DNA of 51,750 nucleotides, taken from NCBI GenBank assembly GCA_021323165.1, contig JAJTCJ010000033.1, positions 1 to 51,750 of the forward strand. Direction: 5' to 3'. The notes under the pieces are model-generated. The model was not told the DNA's origin. It did no database searches and saw only the letters and a list, made by a program, of their open reading frames with translations. The DNA comes from Bacteroidota bacterium. GTDB lineage: Bacteria; Bacteroidota; Bacteroidia; 2-12-FULL-35-15. Positions 1 through 9,400 of the stretch are shown here, piece after piece. A program made the position numbers and the translations under genes. Within the stretch, counting starts at the first letter, position 1; the number at the start of each line of letters is the position of its first letter.

Positions 1-1
1 C

Positions 2-241
2 AACAAGTTAAAGGGTGAGATCATTGAACAATTAAACCTTGAAGATGTAAAAAAAGAAGATATTGATAATGATGCTCCTTTGTTTGGTGAAGGCTTAGGT
101 CTTGATTCTATTGATGCTCTTGAACTTATCGTTCTTCTTGAGAAGAATTACGGAATTAAAGTAGCGAACCCTGCTGACGGAAAAAAGATCTTCCAGTCGA
201 TACGCACAATGGCTCAATACATCCAGGACAATAAAAAATAA
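2..241 (+). CDS. Acyl carrier protein, 3' part (runs off the left edge)
   Basis: An open frame from the window edge gives 79 residues and a stop, enough for nearly a whole acyl carrier protein. The phosphopantetheine attachment motif GLDSIDALEL is clear, with the serine at visible residue 36, followed by the usual helix II/III pattern (LIVLLEKNYGIKV) and a final helix ending in AQYIQDNKK. The protein would carry growing acyl or polyene chains as thioesters in the cytoplasm. The DSI version of the motif, rather than the DSL of primary fatty-acid ACP, is common among ACPs of aryl-polyene and flexirubin clusters, and the next two genes are ketosynthase homologues, which fits that role. The start codon lies outside the window, so the N-terminus cannot be judged. 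Confidence 0.9.
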   Translation, partial: NKLKGEIIEQLNLEDVKKEDIDNDAPLFGEGLGLDSIDALELIVLLEKNYGIKVANPADGKKIFQSIRTMAQYIQDNKK

Positions 242-287
242 ATATCAATTTGACGCAATACACTGCGGATAATTGAAAACAAATTCA

Positions 288-1502
288 ATGGATAAAAAAG
301 TTTACGTTACCGGGATCGGACTGATCTCTGCTATAGGTAATAATGTGGCTGAAACGCTCGCTTCATTCAATGACCTTAAGCCGGGAGTCGGATCTCTTGA
401 ACATATAAAATCACGCCATCAGGGCGAAACTCCTGTTGCTGAAGTTAAAGCAAGCAATGAAGAGTTAGCTGCAATGGCTGGTTTTACAAAAGAATACAAG
501 AATACCCGTACCGCATTGTTAGGCGTTATTGCAGCTAAAGAAGCTGTAAAAAGTGCCGGCATTACTGACATTAAAGAGTTTCGTACCGGAATCATTTCTG
601 CCACGAGCGTTGGCGGAATGGGTACTACAGAAAACCTCTGGATGGATTATCTCAATACAGAGAAAAGTGGTGAATGGCTGAAATACATTGAAAGCCATGA
701 ATGCGGTGACAGTACCGAAGCGATCGCTGATTCGATAGGTGTGAAAGATTTTCTTTCAACAATCAGTACAGCATGCTCCTCCTCTGCTAATTCTATTATG
801 CTGGGTGCAAGAATGATCAAACAGGGATTGCTCGACAGGGTAATTGTTGGAGGAACTGACTGTTTATCAAAGTTCACCATCAATGGTTTTAGCACACTAA
901 TGATACTTGATAAAGAGCACTGCAAACCTTTTGATGCACAGCGACAAGGTTTAAATCTGGGCGAAGGTGCAGGTTTCATCGTTATTGAATCGGAAAGAGC
1001 TGCAAAAGGAAAAGAGATTTTATGTGAACTGAGCGGTTACGGAAATGCGAATGACGCCTATCATCAAACCGCATCATCTCCTGAAGGTGCAGGTGCTTAT
1101 CTTGCAATGGAAAAAGCATTTAAAGTTAGCGGTTTGAAGCCTTCAGATATCAGTTACATTAATGCTCACGGAACAGGTACTCAGATCAATGATCTTTCCG
1201 AAGGAACAGCCCTTGATAAAATGTTTGATAAAAAGGTGCCTATGATCAGTTCTACTAAAGCATTTACCGGACACACGCTCGGTGCATGCGGAGGAATTGA
1301 AGCTGTATTTTCAGTTCTTGCTATAAAACACAACATGGTGTATCCTAATCTCAATCATGTAAATCAAATGCCTGAGATTAGCTTTACTCCGGTAAAAGAA
1401 TTAAAGAAGAATCAGAAGATCGATCATGTTCTTTCCAACTCATTCGGGTTTGGAGGAAATACATCAGCGTTGATCTTTTCAAGATCCCAATTAGTGAAAT
1501 AG
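288..1502 (+). CDS. Beta-ketoacyl-ACP synthase (KAS II/FabF-like) of the polyene cluster
   Basis: A 404-residue condensing enzyme of the thiolase fold. The full catalytic triad is visible: Cys163 in TACSSSANS, His294 in NAHGTGTQIND and His329 in FTGHTLGACGG. C-terminal NSFGFGGNTSAL is also typical of FabF. It should condense malonyl-ACP with an ACP-bound acyl chain and so extend the polyene. I place the start at ATG 288 (MDKKVYVTGIGLIS), because FabF proteins begin right at this strand; a TTG five codons earlier (273) is possible but unneeded. The gene lies 46 bases after the ACP gene and 64 before a degenerate ketosynthase, so the pair may act as ketosynthase plus chain-length factor. Its stop codon lies within a 16-bp tandem repeat. 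Confidence 0.93.
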   Translation: MDKKVYVTGIGLISAIGNNVAETLASFNDLKPGVGSLEHIKSRHQGETPVAEVKASNEELAAMAGFTKEYKNTRTALLGVIAAKEAVKSAGITDIKEFRTGIISATSVGGMGTTENLWMDYLNTEKSGEWLKYIESHECGDSTEAIADSIGVKDFLSTISTACSSSANSIMLGARMIKQGLLDRVIVGGTDCLSKFTINGFSTLMILDKEHCKPFDAQRQGLNLGEGAGFIVIESERAAKGKEILCELSGYGNANDAYHQTASSPEGAGAYLAMEKAFKVSGLKPSDISYINAHGTGTQINDLSEGTALDKMFDKKVPMISSTKAFTGHTLGACGGIEAVFSVLAIKHNMVYPNLNHVNQMPEISFTPVKELKKNQKIDHVLSNSFGFGGNTSALIFSRSQLVK

Positions 1503-1521
1503 AGAATTAGTGAAATGGAGA
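1490..1521 (+). repeat. 16-bp tandem duplication across a stop codon
   Basis: Two adjacent copies of a 16-mer (ATTAGTGAAATAGAGA, then ATTAGTGAAATGGAGA, one mismatch). The first copy contains the last codons and the TAG stop of the ketosynthase gene. The second copy lies in the spacer, where its in-frame counterpart of the stop reads TGG. It looks like a slippage duplication that left the protein unchanged. Confidence 0.75.
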
Positions 1522-1566
1522 AGTTAATTCTCAGACTCTCCAATTCAACAAATCGTAATTAGAAAA

Positions 1567-2631
1567 ATGGAAGCATATATCACAGGAACCGGAATTATTT
1601 CACCGCAAAAAACATTCGATACAGATGATTTCCTGTCGGATGTTGTGAAGTATGATACCAATTCCCTTCGCTGTATTGAGCCTTCATATAAGGATTATCT
1701 GAATCCCACTCTGGCCAGAAGAATGGGTCGCGTGATTAAAATGGGAATCGCAGCTTCCAGCATTTGTTTTAAAGATTCGAATGTTGCAATTCCTGACGCG
1801 ATTATGACAGGCACAGCACTTGGATGCCTGGAGGATACTGAAAAATTCCTGCTTGCCATCATCGATAATGATGAGCAGTTCCTCACTCCTACTTCATTTG
1901 TTCAATCCACTCACAATACCGTAAGTGCACAGATCGCTTTACAGCTGAAATGCATGAACTATAACTTTACCTATGTTCATAAAGGCTATTCTTTCGAAAG
2001 CTCAGTCCTGGATGGATTAATGACCATAGCAGAAGGAAATGGAAAGGATATACTTGTTGGCGGACACGATGAAATGACGGATAAATATTATCGCGTTTGT
2101 GACCGTGTTGGCTATTGGAAAAAAGAAGTTGTTCCTACAATGGAACTAATCGACAGCAAATCCGATGGAAGCATTGCCGGAGAAGGCGCTGCATTTTTCA
2201 TGTTAAGTAAAGAACAAAAAGAAAAGTGCTATGCTAAACTTCGTTCCATCAAATTCATTTATAAACCTGAAAGTCAGCAGGAAATTGAAAAGCGCATCAG
2301 CGAAATGCTTGCGGAAAAGAATCTTACAGCTGATGATATCGATGTTGTGGTTTATGGAATAAATGGGGATGCGAGATATGATGGCATCTACGACCAGTTG
2401 AAAGATTCATATTTCAAAAATTCAACATCAACATACTTTAAACACCTTTGCGGTGAATACCAGACAGCGGGAAGTTTTGCAATGTGGATAGCATCTATGA
2501 TCGTTAAAACTCAAAGCATTCCTGATGCAATTATGATTGGTGAAAAGAAACACAAGCAGATTAAAAATGTGCTGATCTATAACTCTTTCATGGGCACTGA
2601 TCATGCAGCCTTTCTCCTTTCTCAGTGCTAA
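1567..2631 (+). CDS. Ketosynthase-like protein without the active-site cysteine (chain-length-factor-like)
   Basis: A 354-residue thiolase-fold protein that begins MEAYITGTGIISPQ, like a beta-ketoacyl synthase N-terminal domain. Where the nucleophile should lie, residues 131-146 read NYNFTYVHKGYSFESS, with no cysteine. The sequence SIAGEGAAFFMLS (about 197-209) corresponds to the GEGA region of the family, and the C-terminal half has GEYQTAGSFAMW. Similar proteins sit beside the active ketosynthase in flexirubin and aryl-polyene clusters of Bacteroidota. By analogy with KS-alpha/KS-beta pairs, it probably forms a heterodimer with the preceding enzyme and helps to set chain length; this is inference. 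ATG 1567 gives a natural start. The following deacetylase gene begins 27 bases downstream. Confidence 0.82.
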   Translation: MEAYITGTGIISPQKTFDTDDFLSDVVKYDTNSLRCIEPSYKDYLNPTLARRMGRVIKMGIAASSICFKDSNVAIPDAIMTGTALGCLEDTEKFLLAIIDNDEQFLTPTSFVQSTHNTVSAQIALQLKCMNYNFTYVHKGYSFESSVLDGLMTIAEGNGKDILVGGHDEMTDKYYRVCDRVGYWKKEVVPTMELIDSKSDGSIAGEGAAFFMLSKEQKEKCYAKLRSIKFIYKPESQQEIEKRISEMLAEKNLTADDIDVVVYGINGDARYDGIYDQLKDSYFKNSTSTYFKHLCGEYQTAGSFAMWIASMIVKTQSIPDAIMIGEKKHKQIKNVLIYNSFMGTDHAAFLLSQC

Positions 2632-2658
2632 AAGCGTTTCCAAAAGATAGTTTTCATC

Positions 2659-3438
2659 ATGACCTTTAAAGCCAGCATCTATCTTTTTTTAATTTCCACA
2701 ACTTTTGTTGCCCTGCTTTATTATTTTTTTGGAATAACTATCTGGTGGTTTGCAGTTCCTATTCTCTTAGTCAAAGCTTCCATTGTTTATGGATCAGCCT
2801 ATATTTCTTCAGATTTTTACATGAAAGCTTTCTGTAATGCAGAAACGACTGAAAAAATAATAGCTCTGACTTTTGATGACGGACCTAACCGGGAATTTAC
2901 ACCGAAAGTTATCAAAGTATTAAAAGAACATTCTGCACCAGCTACTTTCTTTGTTATTGGAAAGAACATTGCAGGAAATGAAGATATTATTGAGCAGATC
3001 AATTCTGACAAGCATATCCTGGGAAATCACACCTTTACCCACTCCTTTTTTATTGATTTTAAGAATTCAAGAGGTTTTAAGAAAGAGATAGAACAAACAG
3101 AAAGAGCGGTAAAGAACATTACGGGCAAAAAGATGAATTTCTTCCGACCTCCCTACGGTGTTACCACTCCGCATCTTGCAAAAGCTGTAAAAGAGCTCAA
3201 TTACTATACAATTGGCTGGGATGTACGTTCATTGGATACAACCAACGACTCTCCTGAAAAGATCATGAAACGAATCCGAAAACAGATCAAACCGGGCTCC
3301 ATTATCCTCTTTCATGATACGTCTGACAAGACCGTGGAAATCTTAAAACAAACACTTAATTTTGCCAAAGAAAATGGCTTCAAAATTGTAAGTACCGAGC
3401 GGCTTTTGAATTTAAGGACATATGAATTTCAAATTTAA
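2659..3438 (+). CDS. Membrane-anchored polysaccharide deacetylase family protein (NodB fold)
   Basis: A 259-residue protein with two hydrophobic segments in residues 5-50, then a NodB domain. The metal and catalytic motifs are intact: TFDDGP at 71-76 (Asp73, Asp74), LGNHTFTH at 121-128 (His124, His128), RPPYG at 163-167, and LFHD at 217-220. Enzymes of this carbohydrate esterase 4 family remove acetyl groups from N-acetylglucosamine polymers; the anchor suggests that the domain faces the periplasm. The real substrate here is unknown. A deacetylase of this type is a regular member of flexirubin/aryl-polyene clusters, which argues for an accessory role in pigment assembly or attachment rather than in cell-wall turnover. 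It is closely spaced with the upstream ketosynthase homologue and probably cotranscribed. Confidence 0.85.
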   Translation: MTFKASIYLFLISTTFVALLYYFFGITIWWFAVPILLVKASIVYGSAYISSDFYMKAFCNAETTEKIIALTFDDGPNREFTPKVIKVLKEHSAPATFFVIGKNIAGNEDIIEQINSDKHILGNHTFTHSFFIDFKNSRGFKKEIEQTERAVKNITGKKMNFFRPPYGVTTPHLAKAVKELNYYTIGWDVRSLDTTNDSPEKIMKRIRKQIKPGSIILFHDTSDKTVEILKQTLNFAKENGFKIVSTERLLNLRTYEFQI

Positions 3439-3460
3439 TTGCTGAATTTCTTTTAGAACC

Positions 3461-3487
3461 GTCATCTCTTGCTTGACACGGGATCTT
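3461..3487 (+). repeat. Degenerate GTCAT...GGGATCTT intergenic element
   Basis: The 27 bases start with GTCATCTC and end with GACACGGGATCTT. They align base for base, apart from a few C-to-T/G-to-T changes and one gap, with the intact palindrome at 43933-43960. Here the left arm has decayed, so no good hairpin remains. The element lies in the 97-base gap before the LolA-like gene. Confidence 0.6.
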
Positions 3488-3535
3488 GTCTATTAGAACC
3501 AGATAGCCTGCTGAAAAACTTAATATATAACTTTA

Positions 3536-4171
3536 ATGAAAAATATAATTCTCTTTTTACTATTTAGTTTTACTAGTGCTGTTTTCGCGCAAACCCCGAA
3601 AGGGTTTAATCCGATGAAAGACACCACCGGATTCAAACAAAAAATGGAATCTCAGTCGAAGCTTACTAACACAATTGAAAGCGATTTTACTCAGGAGAAG
3701 TATCTGAGTGTCATGTCTGAAAACATTGTTAGCAAAGGCCATTTTTATTTTAAAAAAACCAATATGCTTCGATGGGAATATACGAGTCCATATTCTTATC
3801 TTATTGTCATTAACAAAGACAAAATGTTCATTAAGGATAATGGCAAAGTGAATAAATACGATATCAACTCAAATAAAATGTTTAAAAGCATTAATGAGAT
3901 GATGGTGGCTACAGTTCAGGGAAACCTTTTAAATACTAAGGATTACCGGCCCAAATACTTTGAAAACGATAAGTTTTATCTGATCGAACTTACACCTGTT
4001 CAAAAAGCAACCAAAGATTTCCTGAAGAACATACTGCTTTATATCAATAAAACAGATTATTCTGTAGAGAAAGTAAAAATGACTGAACCAAGCGATGATT
4101 ATACCAGCATCGATTTTACCAATAGAAAAACTAACCATGCAATAGCTGATGAGAAATTTACTGTTAAGTAG
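3536..4171 (+). CDS. LolA-like outer-membrane lipoprotein carrier protein
   Basis: A 211-residue exported protein. Residues 1-18 form a signal peptide (MKNIILFLLFSFTSAVFA, then QTPKG). The body matches the LolA fold: a VSKGHFYFKKTNMLRWEY stretch followed by a YLIVINKDKMFI strand, as in carriers whose open beta-barrel holds acyl chains. A periplasmic carrier of this kind is standard in aryl-polyene and flexirubin clusters, where it is thought to carry the lipophilic pigment or a lipoprotein to the outer membrane; the cargo here is inferred. The last 23 bases overlap the start of the next gene in another frame, which implies translational coupling with that small lipoprotein. Confidence 0.82.
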   Translation: MKNIILFLLFSFTSAVFAQTPKGFNPMKDTTGFKQKMESQSKLTNTIESDFTQEKYLSVMSENIVSKGHFYFKKTNMLRWEYTSPYSYLIVINKDKMFIKDNGKVNKYDINSNKMFKSINEMMVATVQGNLLNTKDYRPKYFENDKFYLIELTPVQKATKDFLKNILLYINKTDYSVEKVKMTEPSDDYTSIDFTNRKTNHAIADEKFTVK

Positions 4172-4679
4172 TATTCTTTTTATAAGCTCTGCCTGCCATT
4201 TAGGACACTATAACAGGTTAAAGAAAATTGAGGCTAATTCTACAACCAGCCCTGCGCCTATTTTTGGCGATAATTTCAACTCTTTTCTATTTAAAACCAA
4301 TATTACAGTTTACGGTAAAGATTTCAGCGGATTGCTGGTCACCAAACAAATGTCACCGAAGAATTATCGAGTAATCTTCACCACTGAACTCGGTATGAAG
4401 ATCTTCGACTTTGAATTTAAGGATACCTCTTTCACTCTTCATTATTGCGTTCCACAATTTAACAGGCCTAAATTAATAAGCACCATTCAGGAAGATATTA
4501 AGATCCTGCTGATGAACGACTTGAAAAATAAAACATTCGAAAAACTGGCGGATAACAAAGGAATTTACCGGATCTACCGCAGCAAAACAGATAAAATGTA
4601 TGATTATTATTTTATAGAAGAAAGCACAAATCATTTAACGAAGATCGAACATTCTAAAAAACGTGTAAAAAAGATTTGA
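4149..4679 (+). CDS. Small predicted lipoprotein of the pigment cluster (LolB-like role possible)
   Basis: A 176-residue protein with a short lipoprotein signal (MRNLLLSSILFISSAC; lipobox cysteine at residue 16). I do not recognise a named domain. The rest is rich in short beta-strands (FGDNFNSFLFKTNITVYG, SGLLVTKQMSP, YRVIFTTELGMKIFDFEF), which would suit a LolB-like or DUF4292/3261-like half barrel. The gene starts at ATG 4149 inside the end of the LolA-like gene, and a LolA-LolB style pair is a plausible reading: the carrier hands its cargo to an outer-membrane acceptor. That is inference from position and from the lipobox. The protein ends in a very basic tail (HSKKRVKKI). Confidence 0.7.
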   Translation: MRNLLLSSILFISSACHLGHYNRLKKIEANSTTSPAPIFGDNFNSFLFKTNITVYGKDFSGLLVTKQMSPKNYRVIFTTELGMKIFDFEFKDTSFTLHYCVPQFNRPKLISTIQEDIKILLMNDLKNKTFEKLADNKGIYRIYRSKTDKMYDYYFIEESTNHLTKIEHSKKRVKKI

Positions 4680-4712
4680 AGATAGAACTGAATTTATTAA
4701 AAAAATAAAATC

Positions 4713-4734
4713 GTTAAAAGTTAAAGGTTAAAAG
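4713..4734 (+). repeat. Short AT-rich tandem repeat
   Basis: Three near-identical 7-8-base units (GTTAAAA, GTTAAAG, GTTAAAAG) lie in the 123-base spacer between the lipoprotein and dehydratase genes. I see no promoter or terminator in the rest of this AT-rich spacer. Confidence 0.55.
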
Positions 4735-4802
4735 TACCAATCTGGTTATTTATAAACCTAATTACAATTAACTATTAACCAATAAACATTAACTTAATTC
4801 CA

Positions 4803-5168
4803 ATGCTACTTAACTCCTTTTTCAAGATCACCGACATCCAAGAGGGTGAGAAATACATAATAAGCATTGAATTAAATCCTAAACACGAGGTTTATAAAGG
4901 CCATTTTCCCGGTAATCCGATAGCTCCGGGAGTTTGTCTCACACAAATGGTAAAGGAAACAGTGGAACACATCACCAAAAAAAATTTAAGGATGGTTACC
5001 GGTGATAATTTAAAATTTATGGCTATCCTTAATCCTGAAGTAAATCCGAATGTAACCATGACACTTTCAATAAAAACGAAGGAGGATGGAAATTTACAGG
5101 CAGACAGTAATGTTATGGCAGGCACAACAAGCTTCTTTTCTATCAAGGCAAGCTATAAGGAAATTTAA
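4803..5168 (+). CDS. 3-hydroxyacyl-ACP dehydratase, FabZ-type hot-dog fold
   Basis: A 121-residue single hot-dog domain. The diagnostic motif GHFPGNPIAPGV spans residues 33-44, with the catalytic histidine at 34; the following central helix (CLTQMVKETVEHI) carries the FabZ-like pattern, although the usual acidic partner is not obvious. The enzyme would remove water from 3-hydroxyacyl-ACP to give the trans-2-enoyl intermediate. Without a later enoyl reduction, that step creates the conjugated double bonds of an aryl polyene. Its position between transport genes and the glycosyltransferase is usual for these clusters. It ends 127 bases before the next gene, and that gap contains a promoter-like box and a hairpin, so it may close one transcription unit. 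Confidence 0.85.
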   Translation: MLLNSFFKITDIQEGEKYIISIELNPKHEVYKGHFPGNPIAPGVCLTQMVKETVEHITKKNLRMVTGDNLKFMAILNPEVNPNVTMTLSIKTKEDGNLQADSNVMAGTTSFFSIKASYKEI

Positions 5169-5234
5169 TTACCTTACTGTTATCCAATTGCCATAAAAAC
5201 CCTGATTTTATTAATAAAAATTCAAAATTCTTGC

Positions 5235-5242
5235 TATTTTTG
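5235..5242 (+). promoter_or_regulatory. Bacteroidota -7 promoter element before the glycosyltransferase
   Basis: TATTTTTG matches TAnnTTTG exactly, 54 bases upstream of ATG 5296. No clear TTTG lies at the right distance upstream, so the -33 half is weak. Transcription would start near 5249, at the edge of a hairpin. Confidence 0.5.
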
Positions 5243-5251
5243 CATACCGAA

Positions 5252-5280
5252 AAAGTTGCCCATTCCGGCAACCTTTTTTA
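5252..5280 (+). terminator. Hairpin with T-run between dehydratase and glycosyltransferase genes
   Basis: GTTGCC (5255-5260) pairs with GGCAAC (5267-5272) around a 6-base loop CATTCC. The stem is preceded by five A and followed by a run of T, as in an intrinsic terminator that could work in both directions. It lies directly after the promoter-like box at 5235, so it could end the upstream transcript, act as an attenuator in a short leader, or both. Confidence 0.6.
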
Positions 5281-5295
5281 TTTGGTAAAAGTAAG

Positions 5296-6474
5296 ATGGA
5301 CGCGCTTAATTGCTGCGTAATAATTCCTACCTATAATAATGAGCTCACAATAGAACAGGTCATCAATGATGTTCTCCAATATTCATCACATGTTATTGTT
5401 GTAAATGACGGAGCCACTGATTCCACTTCTTCCATTTTAAAAAATTATTCTGATAAAATTGATGTAGTATCATATTCTCCCAACAGAGGAAAAGGAATTG
5501 CATTACAAACCGGAATCAGGCGTGCCCAGGAAAAAGGATTCCGCTATGCTATCACTATTGATAGTGACGGGCAGCATTTTGCGGATGATATTCCGGTGTT
5601 TGTTGATAAGGTTGATGAGTTTCCTGATTCTTTGATAGTAGGAGCCAGAAACCTTAATCAGGAAAACATGCCGAAAAAAAACACCTTCGGTAATAAGTTC
5701 TCAAATTTCTGGTTTCGTTTTCAAACAGGAATTGATCTCCCCGATACTCAATCAGGTTTCCGTTTATACCCGGTTGAAAAAATAAAGAATACCCGTTATT
5801 TCACTTCCAAGTATGAATTTGAAATTGAAGTAATGGTTAAAGCTGCCTGGCGCAGAATAAATGTAATCTCTGTTCCTATAAAAGTTTTTTACGCTGAAGG
5901 AAATAAGCGGATCACACATTTTCGTCCCGCTAAGGATTTTACAAGGATCAGTATCCTGAATGTTTATCTGACTATCCTTGCTATTCTCTGGCATAAACCG
6001 GTTCGTCTGGTAAGACATATGAACTGGAAAAACATCAAAGCGCTTTTGAACAAACATTTTATGGATCCTAAGGAATCCATCATGCGAAAATCAACAGGTG
6101 TAGCTTTTGGCGTTTTTATGGGCATAATTCCGATATGGGGATATCAGTTTTTAAGTGCTCTTGTACTCGCACATTTTTTAAAGCTTAATAAAGTTATAGT
6201 TGGGTTTGCAGCTCAGATCAGCTTTCCGCCATTTATACCCTTTATTATTTTTGGCAGTCTTAAAACCGGACAGTTTGTTATGGGCAATGATGTAAGCCAG
6301 AGTATTTTTAATTCAGAGGTAAGTACAATTGAGGAGATCTGGGAATCCATGAAGCTTCACCTTGTTGAATACCTGATTGGAAGTGTTGTGTTTGCTGTTG
6401 TTATGGCATTAATTTTAGGTTTAGTTACCTATATCGTACTTAAATCGACAGGAAAAAAATACGATTTAAAATAA
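5296..6474 (+). CDS. Family 2 glycosyltransferase fused to a DUF2062 membrane domain
   Basis: A 392-residue protein. Residues 1 to about 225 form a GT-A domain of the dolichyl-phosphate-mannose-synthase type: VIIPTYNN at 8-15, VNDGATDST at 36-44, and the metal-binding DSDGQH at 89-94. Residues about 255-385 match DUF2062, with FGVFMGIIPIWGYQF and three or so transmembrane helices. The transferase half would move a sugar from a nucleotide donor to a lipid or pigment acceptor; the membrane half would hold it at the inner membrane. Glycosyltransferases with this tail recur in flexirubin/aryl-polyene loci. The next gene follows after 17 bases. Confidence 0.88.
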   Translation: MDALNCCVIIPTYNNELTIEQVINDVLQYSSHVIVVNDGATDSTSSILKNYSDKIDVVSYSPNRGKGIALQTGIRRAQEKGFRYAITIDSDGQHFADDIPVFVDKVDEFPDSLIVGARNLNQENMPKKNTFGNKFSNFWFRFQTGIDLPDTQSGFRLYPVEKIKNTRYFTSKYEFEIEVMVKAAWRRINVISVPIKVFYAEGNKRITHFRPAKDFTRISILNVYLTILAILWHKPVRLVRHMNWKNIKALLNKHFMDPKESIMRKSTGVAFGVFMGIIPIWGYQFLSALVLAHFLKLNKVIVGFAAQISFPPFIPFIIFGSLKTGQFVMGNDVSQSIFNSEVSTIEEIWESMKLHLVEYLIGSVVFAVVMALILGLVTYIVLKSTGKKYDLK

Positions 6475-6491
6475 ACACTCTTACTATTTTT

Positions 6492-9400
6492 ATGGGAACC
6501 ATTTTCGTAAATATTTATCGAATGCTGCAAAAGAGAAGAATTATTTTCTTCGTTCTCTTTTTAGGATCGCTATTATTTGCTGGTTTCTTCGCATCTAAGA
6601 TCAGTCTTGAAGATGACATCACCAAGATAATGCCCAGTGATGAAAAGATCGAAAAGCTGAATACTGTTTTCAAAAATTCCAAATTCCTTGACAAAATAGT
6701 CGTTACTGTTTCCATGAAGGACAAGGCTGCAGAAGCTCAGCCTCAGCTTTTAATGGAATATACCGACAGCCTGGTTTCTAATTTAGGAGCAATTGATTCT
6801 TCCCTGATAAAAGAGATTACTTATAAAGTGAATGATGATGTTATGTATGATGTGTACAATACATATCTGGATAACTTACCGGTGTTTCTTGAAGAGAATG
6901 ATTATACGACTCTTGATAAGCTTATTGAACCTGCCAAGATAGATTCAACACTTGACCGCAATTATAAAACACTGCTATCTCCGGCCAGTGTAATATTAAA
7001 AAAGAATATTCTGCGTGATCCCATCGGCATTGCCCCTTATGCATTAAAGCGTCTTCAGAACTTACAGTTCGATGATAATTTCGAGCTTGAGAACGGTTAT
7101 ATTTTTACAAAGGATAAAAAGCACTTATTGTTCTTTATTGTTCCTAAAGTTAAGCCTTCTGAAACAGATAAGAATACTGATTTGTTGGCAGGAATTAATT
7201 CTGCTTTAATTAAAACGTCTGCATCAGGCATTAAGGAAATACAGGCCGAGTATTTCGGGAGTGCTGCGGTAGCTGTTGGAAATGCTGTTCAGATTAAAAA
7301 GGATGTTACCCTTACATTAACTATAACTGTAATTGGATTATTCCTTTTTATCACCTTCTTCTTTCGCAGGATCCAGGTATTCTTTATCATCTTCATTCCT
7401 GTGCTTTTCGGAGCAGCATTTTCCCTTGCGCTTCTTTACTTATACAAAGGTTCCATTTCCGGTATCGCGATTGGTGCAGGTTCTATTGTTCTTGGCATCG
7501 CCATGGATTACACTATCCATTTTTACACTCACTTCAAACATCTTAATTCGGCCGAAGCAACTGTAAAAGATCTTGCTTTTCCTTTGACCCTGGGAAGTAC
7601 AACAACTATCGGTGCCCTGTTAAGTTTGATGTTCGTAAAATCTGAAGCTCTTCAGGACTTTGGAATGTTCGCTGCATTCAGTTTATTGGGAGCCGCTTTA
7701 TTTACATTGATCCTCTTCCCTCACCTGATGAAAAAGAAAAAGACAGGTGAAATTGAAAAAGAGCATAAACCAAATATTATTGATAAAATAGCGGGCTATA
7801 AGTTCGAACAAAATAAATACCTCCTCGCTTTTATTCTGATCATTTGTTTCATATCCATATTCACTTCAAGAAAAGTTCAATTCGAAACGGATATGATGAA
7901 AATGAATTATGTAAGCAGTGATCTTTCAAAGGCGGAGCAGAATTTAAATAATATCAGCAACGTTTCGTTGCGCAGCGTTTACCTTGTTTCGAGCGGAAGG
8001 GATCTTAATGAAGCCCTTGCAAATAATGAAAAGAATCTGCCTCTTCTTCAGAAGCTCGAAAAAGAAGGATCATTAAAGAAATATTCAACTGTAAGCATTT
8101 TCCTCCTTTCAAAAGAAGAACAGGAAAGAAGAATTAACCGATGGAATAACTACTGGACACCGGAAAAGAAATCTAAACTCAAAAATGAACTTATCCTTAA
8201 AAGCGAAAAATATAAATTTAAAGAGAATGCTTTTGACCAATTCTATGCCTCACTTGAAAAAAAATACACTCCGGTTGGTATTGAAGCATTCGAGGGTTTA
8301 AAAGCTACCTTGCTTGATAACTATGTAACTGAGAACCAAAACGAAACTACAGTTGTCACTGTCATAAAAACGACTGCAGAAAATGAAGATAAAATTTATA
8401 ATGCTTTCACAGAAAATGATCATCTTATAGTTTTTGATAAAAAATTTCTTACCAACCGTTTTATTGAGATCATAAGAAACAATTTCAATCTTATCCTCGC
8501 CATCTCATCTCTGTTGGTTTTGATCATGCTCATCATTTCATACGGTAGATTCGAACTTGCATTGATCACTTATCTTCCAATGGTTTTAAGCTGGCTGTGC
8601 ATTCTTGGGATAATGGGTGCTTTTGGTATAAAGTTCAATATTATTAATATCATAGTTTCTACATTCATTTTCGGTCTGGGTGATGATTACGCCATTTTTA
8701 TCACCGATGCTTTAATGACCGAATACAAAACCGGGCAAAAAAATCTGTCTTCTTACAAGACCGGTATTTTTATTTCTGCCACCACTACAATGATCGGCAT
8801 TGGTGTACTGGTCTTTGCTTCTCATCCGGCCTTAAAATCCATCGGCCTCATCACTATCATCGGTTTGTTCTCAGTACTTATCATCTCTAATACAATCCAG
8901 CCGGCCCTGTTTAAATTCCTTATAACAAATCGTGTTGAGAAAAAACGTGTTCCTTATACTTTGTTAAGCCTGGTGCAATCAGCTTTTGCGTATACATGGT
9001 TTACTCTTGGCTGCATAACATTGATCCCGATTGGTTTTATTGTAGTTAAGCTCTTACCTATCCCTAAAAAATCAAGATTGCTTATTTTCCATCAGTTAAG
9101 ACATTATTACACCAAATCAATGATCTATGTTCATCCTCATGTAAGCAATGTGAGGATCAATGAAGCGAATGAACAATTTAACAAACCCGCGGTTGTAGTT
9201 TCAAACCATCATTCCGTGATAGATTCACTTTTAATGCAATCACTGAATCCAAAAATTATTCTTATGGTGAAAGATTGGGTTTGGGATTCTCCGATAATGG
9301 GGCCTATTGTTCGTTTAGGCGGTTTTATCCCTAAATCAGCAGGATACGAAGATAACCTTGAAAAGATAAAGCAACTATTTGAAGAAGGTTATTCACTTGG

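Noticed and set aside
273-287. TTG 273 as the start of the ketosynthase
   Set aside because: ATG 288 follows five codons later and matches the usual FabF N-terminus.
7333-7566. Short plus-strand frame inside the exporter gene
   Set aside because: It is out of frame within a well-conserved membrane bundle and has no promoter or family features.
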